Origin: Erwinia mallotivora
Lineage (GTDB): Bacteria; Pseudomonadota; Gammaproteobacteria; Enterobacterales; Enterobacteriaceae
Assembly: GCF_000590885.1 (NCBI RefSeq)
Contig: NZ_JFHN01000049.1
Span: 1 to 50,612, forward strand
Direction: 5' to 3'
DNA: 50,612 bases
Each line of letters begins with the position of its first letter. Position 1 is the stretch's first letter. A program made the position numbers and the translations under genes. Below are positions 42,339-50,612 of the stretch, piece after piece. The notes under the pieces are model-generated. The model did not search any database and had not been told where the DNA came from. It worked only from the letters and a program-made list of their open reading frames with translations.

Positions 42339-43757
42339 ATGACACGGCACCCTTTACGGCGTCTTTACCCGGCACCTTTCGCGCTGCTTATCCTGCTCTC
42401 CCTTCCGGCCATCGCCCTGGACACGTCGCTTTCGTCTTCCGGTGCGGCGGTGAGCGGCGCAGTTAATGACGGCCTGTTCTACTCCATCGGCGGCGGCTCA
42501 GTTATCTCCCCGCCGGCCAGCCGCAGCAACATGTCCCGCCTGGGCCTGAACGGCGGCTGGAGTTCCGATTTGATGTGCGGCAACTTTGACCTGAAGACCA
42601 CCGTTGGCAATCAGCTTAACGGCGTCACCAGCGGTTTTAAGGACCTGATGGGTAACGTCATTCAGGGCGCGACCGGCGCGGTAATGAGCATGCCGGCAAT
42701 GGCCATACAGCGGGCCAACCCGGGCCTGTATGAAATGCTGACCAATGGGGTGCTTCAGGCGGGCCTGAACTTTGATAAGGCGCAGCTCAACTGCCAGAAC
42801 ATGTCGAAAAAGCTGGCCGACTACACGATGGGCAGCAAGTGGCAGCAGGCGGCGGTGGCCGAAGAGTACAAAGATATCGTGGCGTCCAGCGACGGGGACG
42901 CCGTCTCCGGCGACCAGAAGCTGAACAAAGCCACCGGTGAGGAGGGGGTCACCTGGGTGGGCGGCCAGAAGCGCGGCGGCAAGGGGCAACAGGCCATCCA
43001 GCCGAGCCGCGACCTGGCAAAAGCCGGCTTTAACATGATGAACAGCCTGCCGGTCACCAGCGGCAGCAGCGTGGGCACCGACAGCTGCAATGGCACCGTC
43101 TGCCAGCGCTGGAAAACCTCAGACGACGCCGCTGCGGCGGTGGTGAAGGTGCTGGGCGACCGCTCGATACGCACCTGCCGGGAAACCAGCGAATGTACCA
43201 GCGGTGGCACCGATAACCAGCCGGGCAGCGCGGTGGCCGGCACTGGTTTTTCTCCGGTACTGGAGGACGCGACAAAAACCAACCTGGAACAGCTTGCTAA
43301 GCTGGTCAACGGCCAGCTTCAGCCTACCACCGATAACCTGGCCGGGCTGAAGACCGGCAGTCTGGTGGTGACCCGTGGCGTCATCCAGTCGCTGCGCGAT
43401 GACCCGGACAAGGCGGCACTGGTCCAGCGACTGGCCGGCGAGCTGGCGATGTCCGATACGGTGGAAACCGCGCTGACCATGCGCCGGATGCTGACCACCG
43501 GCGAGTCCGAGCCGAACGCCGCCGAACAGCCGGAGGCGATCGCCGAGGGTGACCGCCGCGTGGACGCGCTTGACCGCGAGCTGAACGCGCTGCGTAACGA
43601 GATGGAGCTGCGTAAGTCCATCAGCAGCAACAGCCTGCTGACCACGCTTGCGCGTCAGGGCGCACGCAACCAGGACAACCAGATGCAGCAGAAAACCGGC
43701 AGTCAGGACCAGGGCTTCAGCCAGATGGGCCAGCCGTCATCCTCGGGAGCGAACTGA
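42339..43757 (+). CDS. ICE protein of the PFL_4711 family (TIGR03755)
   Basis: A 472-residue exported protein with a signal peptide (LYPAPFALLILLSLPAIA). The mature part starts with LDTSLSSSGAAVSGAVNDGL and contains YSIGGGSVISPPASRSNM and the conserved cysteines MCGNFDLKT and LNCQNMSKKL. The C-terminal 120 residues are helical and charged (LDRELNALRNEMELRK). Its position and periplasmic nature compare to TraH of F-like systems. The following gene begins two bases later. Confidence 0.9.
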   Translation: MTRHPLRRLYPAPFALLILLSLPAIALDTSLSSSGAAVSGAVNDGLFYSIGGGSVISPPASRSNMSRLGLNGGWSSDLMCGNFDLKTTVGNQLNGVTSGFKDLMGNVIQGATGAVMSMPAMAIQRANPGLYEMLTNGVLQAGLNFDKAQLNCQNMSKKLADYTMGSKWQQAAVAEEYKDIVASSDGDAVSGDQKLNKATGEEGVTWVGGQKRGGKGQQAIQPSRDLAKAGFNMMNSLPVTSGSSVGTDSCNGTVCQRWKTSDDAAAAVVKVLGDRSIRTCRETSECTSGGTDNQPGSAVAGTGFSPVLEDATKTNLEQLAKLVNGQLQPTTDNLAGLKTGSLVVTRGVIQSLRDDPDKAALVQRLAGELAMSDTVETALTMRRMLTTGESEPNAAEQPEAIAEGDRRVDALDRELNALRNEMELRKSISSNSLLTTLARQGARNQDNQMQQKTGSQDQGFSQMGQPSSSGAN

Positions 43758-43758
43758 T

Positions 43759-44094
43759 ATGACAATGAAACTGAAAGGCCGAGCCGCCCGCGTGGCACTC
43801 CTTATCTTATCCATGATGCTGCTGACGGCGGGGATGTTCGCCGTGGCGTCGGTGTTTATGGCGTATGACCCGGACGGGCACCTGACGCGCGAGTGGCTGC
43901 ATGACAGCCGTTGGTGGCTGTTCGCCTGGCGGCTGACCCTCCTTACCGGTCTTGCAACAGTATGGTTCTGGTGGGTACGGCCACGGGTGATACGCCGCTG
44001 GCCGCAGGTCCGTTTACGCCTGCCGCGCACCGAAGCGCTGGCGGTGCTGTTTATTCTGGCCACGGAGTACGTGGCCTGGTCCGGCGCGGCGTGA
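43759..44094 (+). CDS. Small membrane protein of the third transfer block
   Basis: The ATG at 43759 (two bases after the previous stop) begins a 111-residue protein with three membrane helices: about 11-33 (ALLILSMMLLTAGMFAV), 52-72 (WWLFAWRLTLLTGLATVWFW) and 92-107 (LAVLFILATEYVAW). Small hydrophobic proteins are regularly found between the PFL_4711 and traG genes in related ICEs. No function is known. Confidence 0.8.
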   Translation: MTMKLKGRAARVALLILSMMLLTAGMFAVASVFMAYDPDGHLTREWLHDSRWWLFAWRLTLLTGLATVWFWWVRPRVIRRWPQVRLRLPRTEALAVLFILATEYVAWSGAA

Positions 44095-44104
44095 GGAGAC
44101 GGAC

Positions 44105-45628
44105 ATGACGGCGAACAGTTTTCTGGAATATTTTCTCGTCCTCTTCGGCTGGGTGATGAACAATGCGATGTGGAGCATTCTCAGCAGCACCGGCCTGTTT
44201 GCACTGCCGCTGGTGTTTAAGGTGCTGGGCGTCTGGCTGAAGGTGCGGGAAGAGGGCGCGGATGAGGGTAACAAGGGTATGCTGGCGCTACCGCGCATCG
44301 AGCACGCTATTTACGTCTCCTTCCTGGTGATGCTGTTCTGCTGCATCCCGCTGCTGCCGGTGGATATCAGCACCATTAAATTTGACAGCTCGCGGGCGAA
44401 ACAGTGCGGCGTCAGCGTACCCACGCCGCAGAACTCCGGCTATAAGGGGCTGGTGAATGATTTTGACGGCCGCACGGCACAGGTGCCGGTGTGGTGGTAC
44501 CTTCTGCACATGATGTCAAAAGGGACCACTCAGGCAATGATTGCGTCCATCCCCTGCGGCACGCAGTTGCGCCAGATGCGCTTTGACGTGCAGAACACAA
44601 AGCTGCGTGACCCGGTGCTGCTTCAGGAGGTGCAGGACTTTGCCGACCAGTGCTACTCGCGGGCTTACTTCCGGCTGAAGAACAGCAACAGCCAGCTGAG
44701 CGACGCGACCATTAACTCGGTGGGCTGGATTGGCAGCGACTATTTTCTCAACACGTCCGGCTATTACGATTACTACACGGCGATGACACCGCGCAGCCAG
44801 TGGCCGTATGACAGCGCGCGTGACAGCGGGTATCCGGACACGGGGCAGGGCGGCTATCCCACCTGCAAAACCTGGTGGTCGGACGGCGCATCCGGGCTGC
44901 GCCAGCGGGTGCTGGCCAGCTTCAGCGAGGACACCCGTAAAGAGATGCAGCGGCAGTTTCCGGGGACGCAGTGGGAGTCCGTGGCGTTGCAGTGGCTGGT
45001 CAGCCCGCGCAATGCCGGATTATCCGGTGGCGGTACAACCTATGCGGTGGGCAGTGCCGATAACACCACCGGCGTGGCGGGTAACCTGACGCGTCTGACG
45101 TCAACCATCGGTCTGGGGCTGAAGCAGGCTGAGGCGCTGCCGGGGTTTGATGCGCTCAAGCAGGCGCTGCCGATGATACAGGCGTTGTTACAGATGATGA
45201 TCATCACCGTCATACCGGTGCTGATGATGTTCAGCGCGTATGAGCCGAAAACCATTGTGACCATTTCGTTTGCGTTGTTTGCCCTTCAGTTCATCACCTT
45301 CTGGTGGGAACTGGCGGGCTGGCTGGATGACCGGCTGATCAACATTCTGTATGACAATATGTCGGCGCAGGGACTGACAGGCAGCGCTGTCCCACTGGCT
45401 GATTTTGTCAGCTCAACCAATGACGGCTGGATTATGAACCTGGTGCTGGGGATGATGTATGTGGTTTTTCCTGCGTTCTGGATGGGGATGTTAAGTTGGG
45501 CCGGTGTGCAGCTCGGTGCTGCGGTGTCGTCAGCAATGGAGAAAGGCTCGATTCAATCAAAACAAGCTGGAGAAGAGGCTGGCAAAAAAGCACAAGCAGC
45601 AGCTATTAATCAGGTAACAAAAGGGTAG
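44105..45628 (+). CDS. traG: TraG, N-terminal-domain type, mating-pair stabilisation protein
   Basis: A 507-residue inner membrane protein. It begins with SFLEYFLVLFGWVMNNAMWSI (TraG-N family start) and has membrane helices at about 15-40, 76-97, 355-385, 390-410 and 445-480, with a large periplasmic loop rich in Y, W and Cys between them. The C-terminus is short and charged and ends after KAQAAAINQ, so it lacks the long periplasmic domain of F TraG; this is normal for the ICE group. Shares the third-block operon with PFL_4709-4711. Confidence 0.9.
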   Translation: MTANSFLEYFLVLFGWVMNNAMWSILSSTGLFALPLVFKVLGVWLKVREEGADEGNKGMLALPRIEHAIYVSFLVMLFCCIPLLPVDISTIKFDSSRAKQCGVSVPTPQNSGYKGLVNDFDGRTAQVPVWWYLLHMMSKGTTQAMIASIPCGTQLRQMRFDVQNTKLRDPVLLQEVQDFADQCYSRAYFRLKNSNSQLSDATINSVGWIGSDYFLNTSGYYDYYTAMTPRSQWPYDSARDSGYPDTGQGGYPTCKTWWSDGASGLRQRVLASFSEDTRKEMQRQFPGTQWESVALQWLVSPRNAGLSGGGTTYAVGSADNTTGVAGNLTRLTSTIGLGLKQAEALPGFDALKQALPMIQALLQMMIITVIPVLMMFSAYEPKTIVTISFALFALQFITFWWELAGWLDDRLINILYDNMSAQGLTGSAVPLADFVSSTNDGWIMNLVLGMMYVVFPAFWMGMLSWAGVQLGAAVSSAMEKGSIQSKQAGEEAGKKAQAAAINQVTKG

Positions 45629-45647
45629 TTAAGAGTAGTAAAAGAAG

Positions 45648-45672
45648 GCTGAACGGGTTCAAACTGTTCAGC
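45648..45672. terminator. Bidirectional terminator-like inverted repeat after traG
   Basis: GCTGAAC (45648-45654) and GTTCAGC (45666-45672) are perfect arms around 11 bases, lying between the convergent traG and the 45674 gene. On the minus strand the stem is followed by a T-rich run (CTTCTTTTACT), on the plus strand by a weaker one. Confidence 0.5.
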
Positions 45673-45673
45673 T

Positions 45674-45964
45674 CTATTCATCTTCCTGATAATGCAATTT
45701 CTCTCCATTTACATAATTTCCCCAGCCTTCTGCACCGTGGTTCCAGCCATTACATTTGTTCGTTGAATTCTTAGCACTTTTCTTAGTTTTAAATGACGAT
45801 GCTATTAAACCTGTGGCCACAAAGCCACTTGTAGCAATATCAAGAGAACCCAGTAAAACATTACGTCCCAACTCTTTGAAATCAGCCTTCTTCATCCTTA
45901 ATTTACTTTTTTTCCGGGAGCAAATCTCCGCCACATCTTTTGGGTCAAAGCCGTTTCCGCTCAT
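45674..45964 (-). CDS. Hypothetical basic protein, 96 residues
   Basis: The ATG at 45964 (AGGT seven bases upstream) is preferred to a GTG at 46000. The protein has a basic helical N-terminal half (SRKKSKLRMKKADFKELGRN), a hydrophobic stretch at about 40-57 (VLLGSLDIATSGFVATGLIA) that could be a membrane helix, and a C-terminus rich in N, G and W (CNGWNHGAEGWGNYVNGE). AT-rich. Unrecognised. It is convergent with traG and divergent from the gene at 46209. Confidence 0.5.
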   Translation of the reverse strand: MSGNGFDPKDVAEICSRKKSKLRMKKADFKELGRNVLLGSLDIATSGFVATGLIASSFKTKKSAKNSTNKCNGWNHGAEGWGNYVNGEKLHYQEDE

Positions 45965-46208
45965 ATCGTTACCTGTGAAGTGATGGGTAAGCACATCCAC
46001 CAGATATTACTGATGGTTTTCTTATGTATCCAGGTTACTGGAAACCGGAGGTATTGGCAACTTTTTGTACACTTTTGGGAAGGTGAGGTTCGGGATAAAG
46101 GCGAACAGATTGCTTCGTATGTGTACGAAAACGAGAAAAATAATGCTTGCAGGAATGTTTACTAAAACTTAAGTTTTTTATTTTTTGTTTAATGAACAAG
46201 GAAATAAT

Positions 46209-47381
46209 GTGCTTATAAAATTTCTTACCCCTTACTTTCTTTTCTGTTACAGCGCGGCTTACAGCATACTCCAGACGCTCGATGGCACAGGATTAGCCTC
46301 AACAATACGATACGAAAACAATGGTGTGAGCGCTTTCGCGACAATGGTATTTTCACCTGACGAACAAGTCGGGATTATGTTGCCAGTGATAATCATCAGC
46401 ATGGTTGTTATTATCCTTCTCCTTCTCACCGCTGCATATGTTTTACGGAAAATAACCGGGGTGATTATTTGTGCCATTATTTTGATATTGCCCGGCCTGC
46501 TTGCGATGTCAGGATATTTTCCAGCCATCAGATGGCTTCCTTATTATTATAATATTGGCGGAGCTGGAGAGGTGGGCAGTCCGGCAGGCATGAGCTGCCT
46601 GGTTATCGCTGGAATACTTACAGGTTGGGCTGTTCTTATACTGATTCAGGCAGCTTTTCGTGCAGGTGAGTTTTTCAGAACGGTGTTTGATATTTTTCTT
46701 ATACTCACTGCCGCAGCAAACGGGATATTCTGGGTGCATGATAAAGAAGTTAGTTCAATCCAGTCTGCTCATCAGGAAACCAGCAGGGATATCAATTCAT
46801 CAAGTGCCTATTTATTAAAACAGGTAGAATACTATGATGAACAGTGTAGAAGCGGTGTTGTTAAGAATGCACTTTCCTGTCAGTGGGCATCTGATATTCA
46901 GGGGAAGCTTAACGATTATACTTATCAGCTCCCATCTGTTTTTATGCAATTCACACCTGATACTGTGATTGGTTTATATAAAGCCCATGATATGTCTGAT
47001 TCTCAGGCTGAGAAAATACGTGAAGAGTTAAATGAATATAACATGCAGACGTGTCCTGAGAAGCAGTTAGGACAGGGTGTAACTCGATTAGCACCTTCAT
47101 CAAGATTATGCCAGGAGACACCGATCCAGTACTGCGGTGCGATTATCGAAAATAAATACATTCATGCCGCACTGGGAGCAGTTGCAATAGCAAGCGAATG
47201 TGTTTTTTCATCACTATTAAGGAATAAAAAGATTCTGAATAAGGAGGGTAATGAACTTAGTGAATCAGCCAGAAGTAGCAATTTTCGTTGGCTTTGGTTT
47301 ATTCTTTTCTCCGTTTTCCTGGGCGGAAAAGTCGCCACGCTGATGTATAAAATGCGTGAATCGTCCACCGTAAAAATATAA
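46209..47381 (+). CDS. Multi-pass membrane protein downstream of traG, candidate entry-exclusion protein
   Basis: The GTG at 46209, with AAGGA six bases upstream, is chosen; a TTG at 46185 is the alternative. The 390-residue product has membrane helices at about 55-85 (VGIMLPVIIISMVVIILLLL), 85-105, 130-150 (CLVIAGILTGWAVLILIQAA), 160-180 and near 360-380 (WLWFILFSVFLGGKVATLM), with a soluble middle part containing paired cysteines. Composition is AT-rich. Entry-exclusion genes in related ICEs often follow traG and encode variable membrane proteins, so that role is possible; no family is recognised. Confidence 0.6.
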   Translation: MLIKFLTPYFLFCYSAAYSILQTLDGTGLASTIRYENNGVSAFATMVFSPDEQVGIMLPVIIISMVVIILLLLTAAYVLRKITGVIICAIILILPGLLAMSGYFPAIRWLPYYYNIGGAGEVGSPAGMSCLVIAGILTGWAVLILIQAAFRAGEFFRTVFDIFLILTAAANGIFWVHDKEVSSIQSAHQETSRDINSSSAYLLKQVEYYDEQCRSGVVKNALSCQWASDIQGKLNDYTYQLPSVFMQFTPDTVIGLYKAHDMSDSQAEKIREELNEYNMQTCPEKQLGQGVTRLAPSSRLCQETPIQYCGAIIENKYIHAALGAVAIASECVFSSLLRNKKILNKEGNELSESARSSNFRWLWFILFSVFLGGKVATLMYKMRESSTVKI

Positions 47382-48345
47382 ATTTTTCGCAAGAAAAATT
47401 CTGCCTTCTCAGGGATATTGCTATTGAGGTAATATCCTAATTAACGTTACTGAACCCCTGATATTTCATCTCATTGGCTGAAAATTCAAATCCTTCTTGA
47501 AAAAGGATCGCCGTCCGATCTACTATCTCCCCCGATGTACCGTTGCAATACGCAACATGCCAATGTTCCGGTGATTTGAGAGGAACGCCTTCGGGTAATC
47601 ACACGCCAAAGTTGTCATAACCTGAGAGACGACGCCTTCGGGCGGTAAACCCGTCAGCCTTTGAGAATGGGGATCGTGTTAAGCGCGATAAAGGATTTTA
47701 CTCAACTATCAGCCTGCCTTCGCAGCGCTTCTTTACGGACCGGTCAGGTCTGTTTTCTTCGTTTCGTCCCGAATCCTGACGACTGCATTCGATGCAAACT
47801 TTGCGACGTGGTTATGACCATTTGGAACATTTGGGCATCTTCCACGACGGCATTGTGAGCAGAGGAGCGCGGCGTCACTTGCGTTCGAGTGAAACGAGTA
47901 CCAAGTGACGCCGCAAAGCGGCATACGTCAACACCACGTAATACGTGCCTTCAAACGCGATTTTAAGGATGGTTTCACGGGAATCACCAAATCGCCTCGT
48001 TTAATACGTCTCTGTTTTGCGTCCGTTTTCACGGACGTCCGCAAAACGCAAAAATTAACTAATGACTTTTTCAAGTCTTAACTACATGAAATAAGGAGAA
48101 AATCGTTCAGGTACTGAGGCGTTCGTCTTAATCAGACGAACGGGGAGCAACAAACCGTCGCACAGAGTGCTAAACGGGCTCCTGCAACAACTCAACTCAG
48201 CCTCGCCATGCTACACAGTACCTGACGGCCATGATGGCAAACTAACCGACACGCATGGACGTCTGACCAACGTACTGGTCATATCAGCCAGTCTTTCTGC
48301 CGGGGACCGCTTACCAGTGGTTCGCGGCAGAAAGACTTTGCATTA
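47382..48345. ncRNA. Hairpin-rich region without a protein gene; candidate structured RNA or transfer origin
   Basis: About 960 bases with no credible ORF but many perfect stems. GCGGCGTCACTTG (47869-47881) pairs with 47902-47914, 13 pairs. CACGTA-A-TACGTG is at 47935-47947. GTTTTG (48014) pairs with CAAAAC (48042), enclosing CGTCCGT-TTTC-ACGGACG. CGTTCGTCT (48120-48128) pairs with 48134-48142. TCAGGTACTG (48107-48116) pairs with CAGTACCTGA (48216-48225), enclosing the previous stem. TGACCA-ACGTAC-TGGTCA is at 48264-48281. Smaller stems lie at 47490, 47532 and 47784. The nested pairing suggests a folded RNA or single-stranded DNA structure. Which strand is active is unknown. Confidence 0.45.
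48290..48337. promoter_or_regulatory. Long hairpin just before the integrase-like gene
   Basis: AGTCTTTCTGCCG (48290-48302) and CGGCAGAAAGACT (48325-48337) are perfect 13-base arms around 22 bases. The repeat ends 26 bases before the ATG at 48364. It may control the leader of that gene or be a recognition site for a DNA-binding protein. Confidence 0.6.
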
Positions 48346-48363
48346 ATGAGGATACGAGGGCTT

Positions 48364-49275
48364 ATGAAGCACAAAAATACGCGTTCAAAAATTGAGGGAT
48401 TCAGGAAAGAGTTTATCTCTTTCGCCAGAAAAGGAGCTGGCGGTTATGCCACCATTGCAGACCGGCAGCGTATAGGTCGATATTTTCTGGAACACCTGAA
48501 AAATTCAGGTATAAAACTTCGCAGCGTGGATGCACTTAAAGTTCGCTACGTTGAGAGTTATATTGATTATCGTAAAAGCCTTAATCTGAGCCATCGCACT
48601 CTTCAGAATGAAATGTCGGTATTACGCAGCATTTTCAGCGCGGCCGGAAAACATCGTCTGGCCGATCCGGAAAACGAACGGCTCAGCAATAAAGCGTTGG
48701 GTATCTCAGGCGTAAACCGGGACGGAACAAAAACGGCTCTTACACAGGATGAGTTTTCAAAAGCATTTAATGAAATTGAAAAACAGGACCGTGGCATCGC
48801 GGCAACAATGTGGCTTGCCTATGCATTCGGTTTGCGCACAAAGGAAGCCATTGAAGCCTGTAAATCATTATCCACCTGGAAACGAGCGGTGGATAATGGC
48901 GATAAATCAATTCGGGTTGTTTTTGGGACCAAAGGGGGGCGACCAAGAGACACCACGATTATTAACCGTGATGAGGCGCGTCGTGCAATCCTTTACGCTG
49001 AAAAAGAGGCTAAAGAGCGAAATGGGCGATTTATCGATAAACCCGGCATTCACCAGGCGATCAATCGTTATCGTTATTTCGTCAGGAAGGCAGGGCTGAC
49101 GGGAGAAAAAGCGCCTCACAGTATGCGCTATAATTTTGCCCGCGAATTATCTGACTACCATAAGAGTCAGGGATATAATGAAAAAGAGGTAATGGCGATG
49201 ATCTCTATGGATCTTGGGCATGGAGATGGACGTGGACGTTACATCAGGCAGGTCTATTATCGTAACGATGAGTAG
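48364..49275 (+). CDS. Integrase-like tyrosine recombinase
   Basis: The ATG at 48364 follows GAGGG and is preferred to an ATG at 48346. The 303-residue protein has an N-terminal SAM-like core-binding domain (about 10-100) and a catalytic domain with R158 (AFGLRTKEA), K190 (GTKGGR), H252 and R255 (HSMRYNFAR), H286 (LGHGDGR) and a tyrosine at 298 or 299 (RQVYYRN). All catalytic positions appear present. Proteins of this kind, annotated as integrase-domain proteins, are found inside SPI-7-like ICEs apart from the main integrase, so it is probably not the enzyme that integrates the element. Confidence 0.85.
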   Translation: MKHKNTRSKIEGFRKEFISFARKGAGGYATIADRQRIGRYFLEHLKNSGIKLRSVDALKVRYVESYIDYRKSLNLSHRTLQNEMSVLRSIFSAAGKHRLADPENERLSNKALGISGVNRDGTKTALTQDEFSKAFNEIEKQDRGIAATMWLAYAFGLRTKEAIEACKSLSTWKRAVDNGDKSIRVVFGTKGGRPRDTTIINRDEARRAILYAEKEAKERNGRFIDKPGIHQAINRYRYFVRKAGLTGEKAPHSMRYNFARELSDYHKSQGYNEKEVMAMISMDLGHGDGRGRYIRQVYYRNDE

Positions 49276-49365
49276 TGTTTAAAATTTTTTATTCCCGGTG
49301 GTATCGAGTCTGTTCTTATTATGATTACAATAATTTTAATTCTATAAGTATTGATGGGGTATTTA

Positions 49366-49854
49366 ATGAATAAGGATCGAGAGAGTTTGCAGGATGTTTA
49401 TAAAGTGATGTTGTATGTTCATCAACACACGCCTGCAACAGCAAGGCGGGTCAGGACTATTCTGACACATGCCTATCCTGATCTTCTGACACGTCATACT
49501 TGCTTTTCAGGTTATGTTTCTCAACGGGCATTAGAGGAAGCGCTTAAAAATGGATATCGGCCTGGCATATTTGAAAGAGAGCATTACCTTAGGTTCCAAA
49601 GTTCTCTGACAAAATGGGTCAGTGAAGGATTTTTAAAGGATGGTTTTGAAGCGTTCGAACAGAAGGTGGTTGAGCTTTCAAAAGTTCATATCACACTCAG
49701 AAGTGAAAACAGAAAGTTGATATCAAAATCTTCAAGTTATGAGTCGTTAGAAATATCGCTTATTTACTGGGGGAATATTCCAGTGGATTGCAGGCGAGTC
49801 TTCCATAAGGTACTCAAAGGGAAGGTGGTCAATATTGCTGAGTTTTCTGTTTAG
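49366..49854 (+). CDS. Hypothetical protein, 162 residues
   Basis: The ATG at 49366 has GGGG six bases upstream; an ATG at 49354 is possible. The product is soluble and largely helical (DVYKVMLYVHQHTPATARRV; LTKWVSEGFLKDGFEAFEQKV) with a short C-terminal beta part (LEISLIYWGNIPVDCRRVF). No family is recognised. Base use is AT-rich like the integrase-like gene before it. It is separated by 90 bases on each side, so it may be transcribed alone. Confidence 0.6.
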   Translation: MNKDRESLQDVYKVMLYVHQHTPATARRVRTILTHAYPDLLTRHTCFSGYVSQRALEEALKNGYRPGIFEREHYLRFQSSLTKWVSEGFLKDGFEAFEQKVVELSKVHITLRSENRKLISKSSSYESLEISLIYWGNIPVDCRRVFHKVLKGKVVNIAEFSV

Positions 49855-49945
49855 ATAAATTTCTGATTGATGGGCACTTTGAGTTGTTAATCGGCATATC
49901 TAAGTTTAACTTATCTCAGATGAATCAAGTGACAGGAGTGATGAC

Positions 49946-50527
49946 ATGGATATCGATGAGTTTCCACCGGGAGTTATTGAACATCTTGGCTGGTATGTAT
50001 ACCGATTAATTGATCCAAGGGATGGAAGCACCTTCTATGTGGGAAAAGGGAAAGGTAATCGTGTATTTGCTCACATGCGCGGTGAGGTCGCCGCAGCCGA
50101 TGATGAGCTACTCAGTAACAAACTCAGGCAGCTTCGGGAAATAAGATTGGCGGGCCTTGAGGTTATCCATATTATCCACAGACACGGTATGGCTGATGAA
50201 AAGACTGCTTACGAGGTTGAAGCCGCACTTATTGACGCCTATCCCGGTTTAACTAACATCATGAATGGTGCTGGCAGCAATGAATTTGGTGCTGCGCATA
50301 TCAAAGAATTGATAGCAACATACCAACCTGAAACCGTTGTGTTCCAACATAAAGTCCTGATTATCTCTGTCAACAGAAGCTCAGGTGATGTTGATCTCTA
50401 TGATGCCGTACGTTTTAGCTGGCGTGTCAGTGTCGAGCGTGCCCGTAAGGCTGAAGTCATACTGGCCACGGTGAAGGGGATCGTGAGGGGGGTATATGTA
50501 GCTGATGAATGGCTTAATTTGTATTAG
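49946..50527 (+). CDS. GIY-YIG nuclease (LEM-3-like) protein
   Basis: A 193-residue protein. [20 protein letters not shown] carries both halves of the GIY-YIG motif (WYVYRL and FYVGKGKG), followed by the conserved Arg (GNRVFAH), the metal-binding Glu ([14 protein letters not shown]) and the Asn (LTNIMNG). This is the pattern of the LEM-3-like GIY-YIG group. The ribosome site is GACAGGAG before the ATG. A role in nicking DNA is likely; its biological purpose in the element is unknown. From 50528 to the window end no gene is visible. Confidence 0.85.
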   Translation: MDIDEFPPGVIEHLGWYVYRLIDPRDGSTFYVGKGKGNRVFAHMRGEVAAADDELLSNKLRQLREIRLAGLEVIHIIHRHGMADEKTAYEVEAALIDAYPGLTNIMNGAGSNEFGAAHIKELIATYQPETVVFQHKVLIISVNRSSGDVDLYDAVRFSWRVSVERARKAEVILATVKGIVRGVYVADEWLNLY

Positions 50528-50612
50528 TCGCGACTTGATCTGACATATAGCCTTGAAAGGTTGAGAGTTACCGGTTTTGATATGGGTGTCGAATCCTTAT
50601 ACAAAACACGAG

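Noticed and set aside
45980..46165. Open frame of 61 codons with a hydrophobic start
   Set aside because: It overlaps the promoter side of two divergent genes, has no ribosome site and ends in low-complexity coding; kept out as a chance frame.
50528..50612. Attachment site or tRNA at the window edges
   Set aside because: No tRNA-like cloverleaf and no direct repeat shared between the two ends of the window; the element continues beyond both sides.

Overview
The window is a large part of an integrative and conjugative element (ICE) of the SPI-7/PAPI-1-like group (genomic-island, MPF_G-type transfer apparatus) from a gammaproteobacterium, most likely a member of the Enterobacterales. The evidence is gene content. 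There is a complete IVB pilus operon in the pilL-to-pilV order, followed by three blocks of transfer genes of the PFL_4693 to PFL_4711 families in their usual order, with traD, a VirB4-like ATPase and traG. Enterobacterial cargo types (a PerC-like regulator, Hcp with a DUF4225 protein) sit between the blocks. The backbone is GC-rich; most cargo is visibly AT-richer. Neither element end, nor a tRNA attachment site, nor a relaxase gene lies in the window.

Layout: (1) 1-4300 is an accessory head: a partial gene, a BamE-like lipoprotein, an unknown AT-rich gene on the minus strand, a small secreted cysteine-rich peptide, the remnant of a PIN-domain toxin, and a methyl-accepting chemotaxis protein. 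(2) 4305-15218 is the thin pilus operon pilL, M, N, O, P, Q, R, S, T, U, V, tightly packed and on one strand. (3) 15425-16396 is an AT-rich GIY-YIG-like cargo gene. (4) 16681-23277 is the first transfer block (membrane protein, PFL_4693, lytic transglycosylase, PFL_4695, membrane-anchored Mrr-like nuclease, small membrane protein, TraD, PFL_4697). (5) 23383-27553 is a cargo island with an FRG-domain protein and, on the minus strand, a 112-residue acidic protein, a 416-residue protein that resembles the C-terminal part of type I-F Cas8f-Cas5f (Csy2-like), and an ISL3-type transposase gene whose start overlaps the end of the Cas-like gene. (6) 27863-36137 is the second transfer block (RAQPRD protein to VirB4-like ATPase), closed by a clear terminator. 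(7) 36323-40783 is a second cargo island: small membrane protein, DUF4225 protein, Hcp, PerC-like regulator, and a large GHKL ATPase gene (RIIA-like) broken by one in-frame amber codon. (8) 40954-45628 is the third transfer block (PFL_4709, 4710, 4711, a small membrane protein, TraG). (9) 45674-50612 holds two unknown genes, about 950 bases of hairpin-rich DNA without a gene, a tyrosine-recombinase-like integrase, an unknown gene and a GIY-YIG protein.

How it works together: the thin pilus probably stabilises mating pairs. The transfer blocks make the type IV secretion channel, energised by the VirB4-like ATPase, with TraD as coupling protein and two lytic transglycosylases opening the cell wall. 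The cargo points to competition and defence: a Cas8f/Cas5f-like orphan without any CRISPR array or other cas gene, a type VI secretion tube protein with a likely effector, an RIIA-like ATPase, and several nuclease-type proteins.

The observation most worth following up is the 25916-27553 block: an orphan type I-F Cas8f/Cas5f-like gene in an ICE, behind a small acidic gene and an intervening terminator, and translationally overlapping a transposase gene. The structured region 47400-48340 comes next. All family assignments are from reading the translated sequence; no database search was run.
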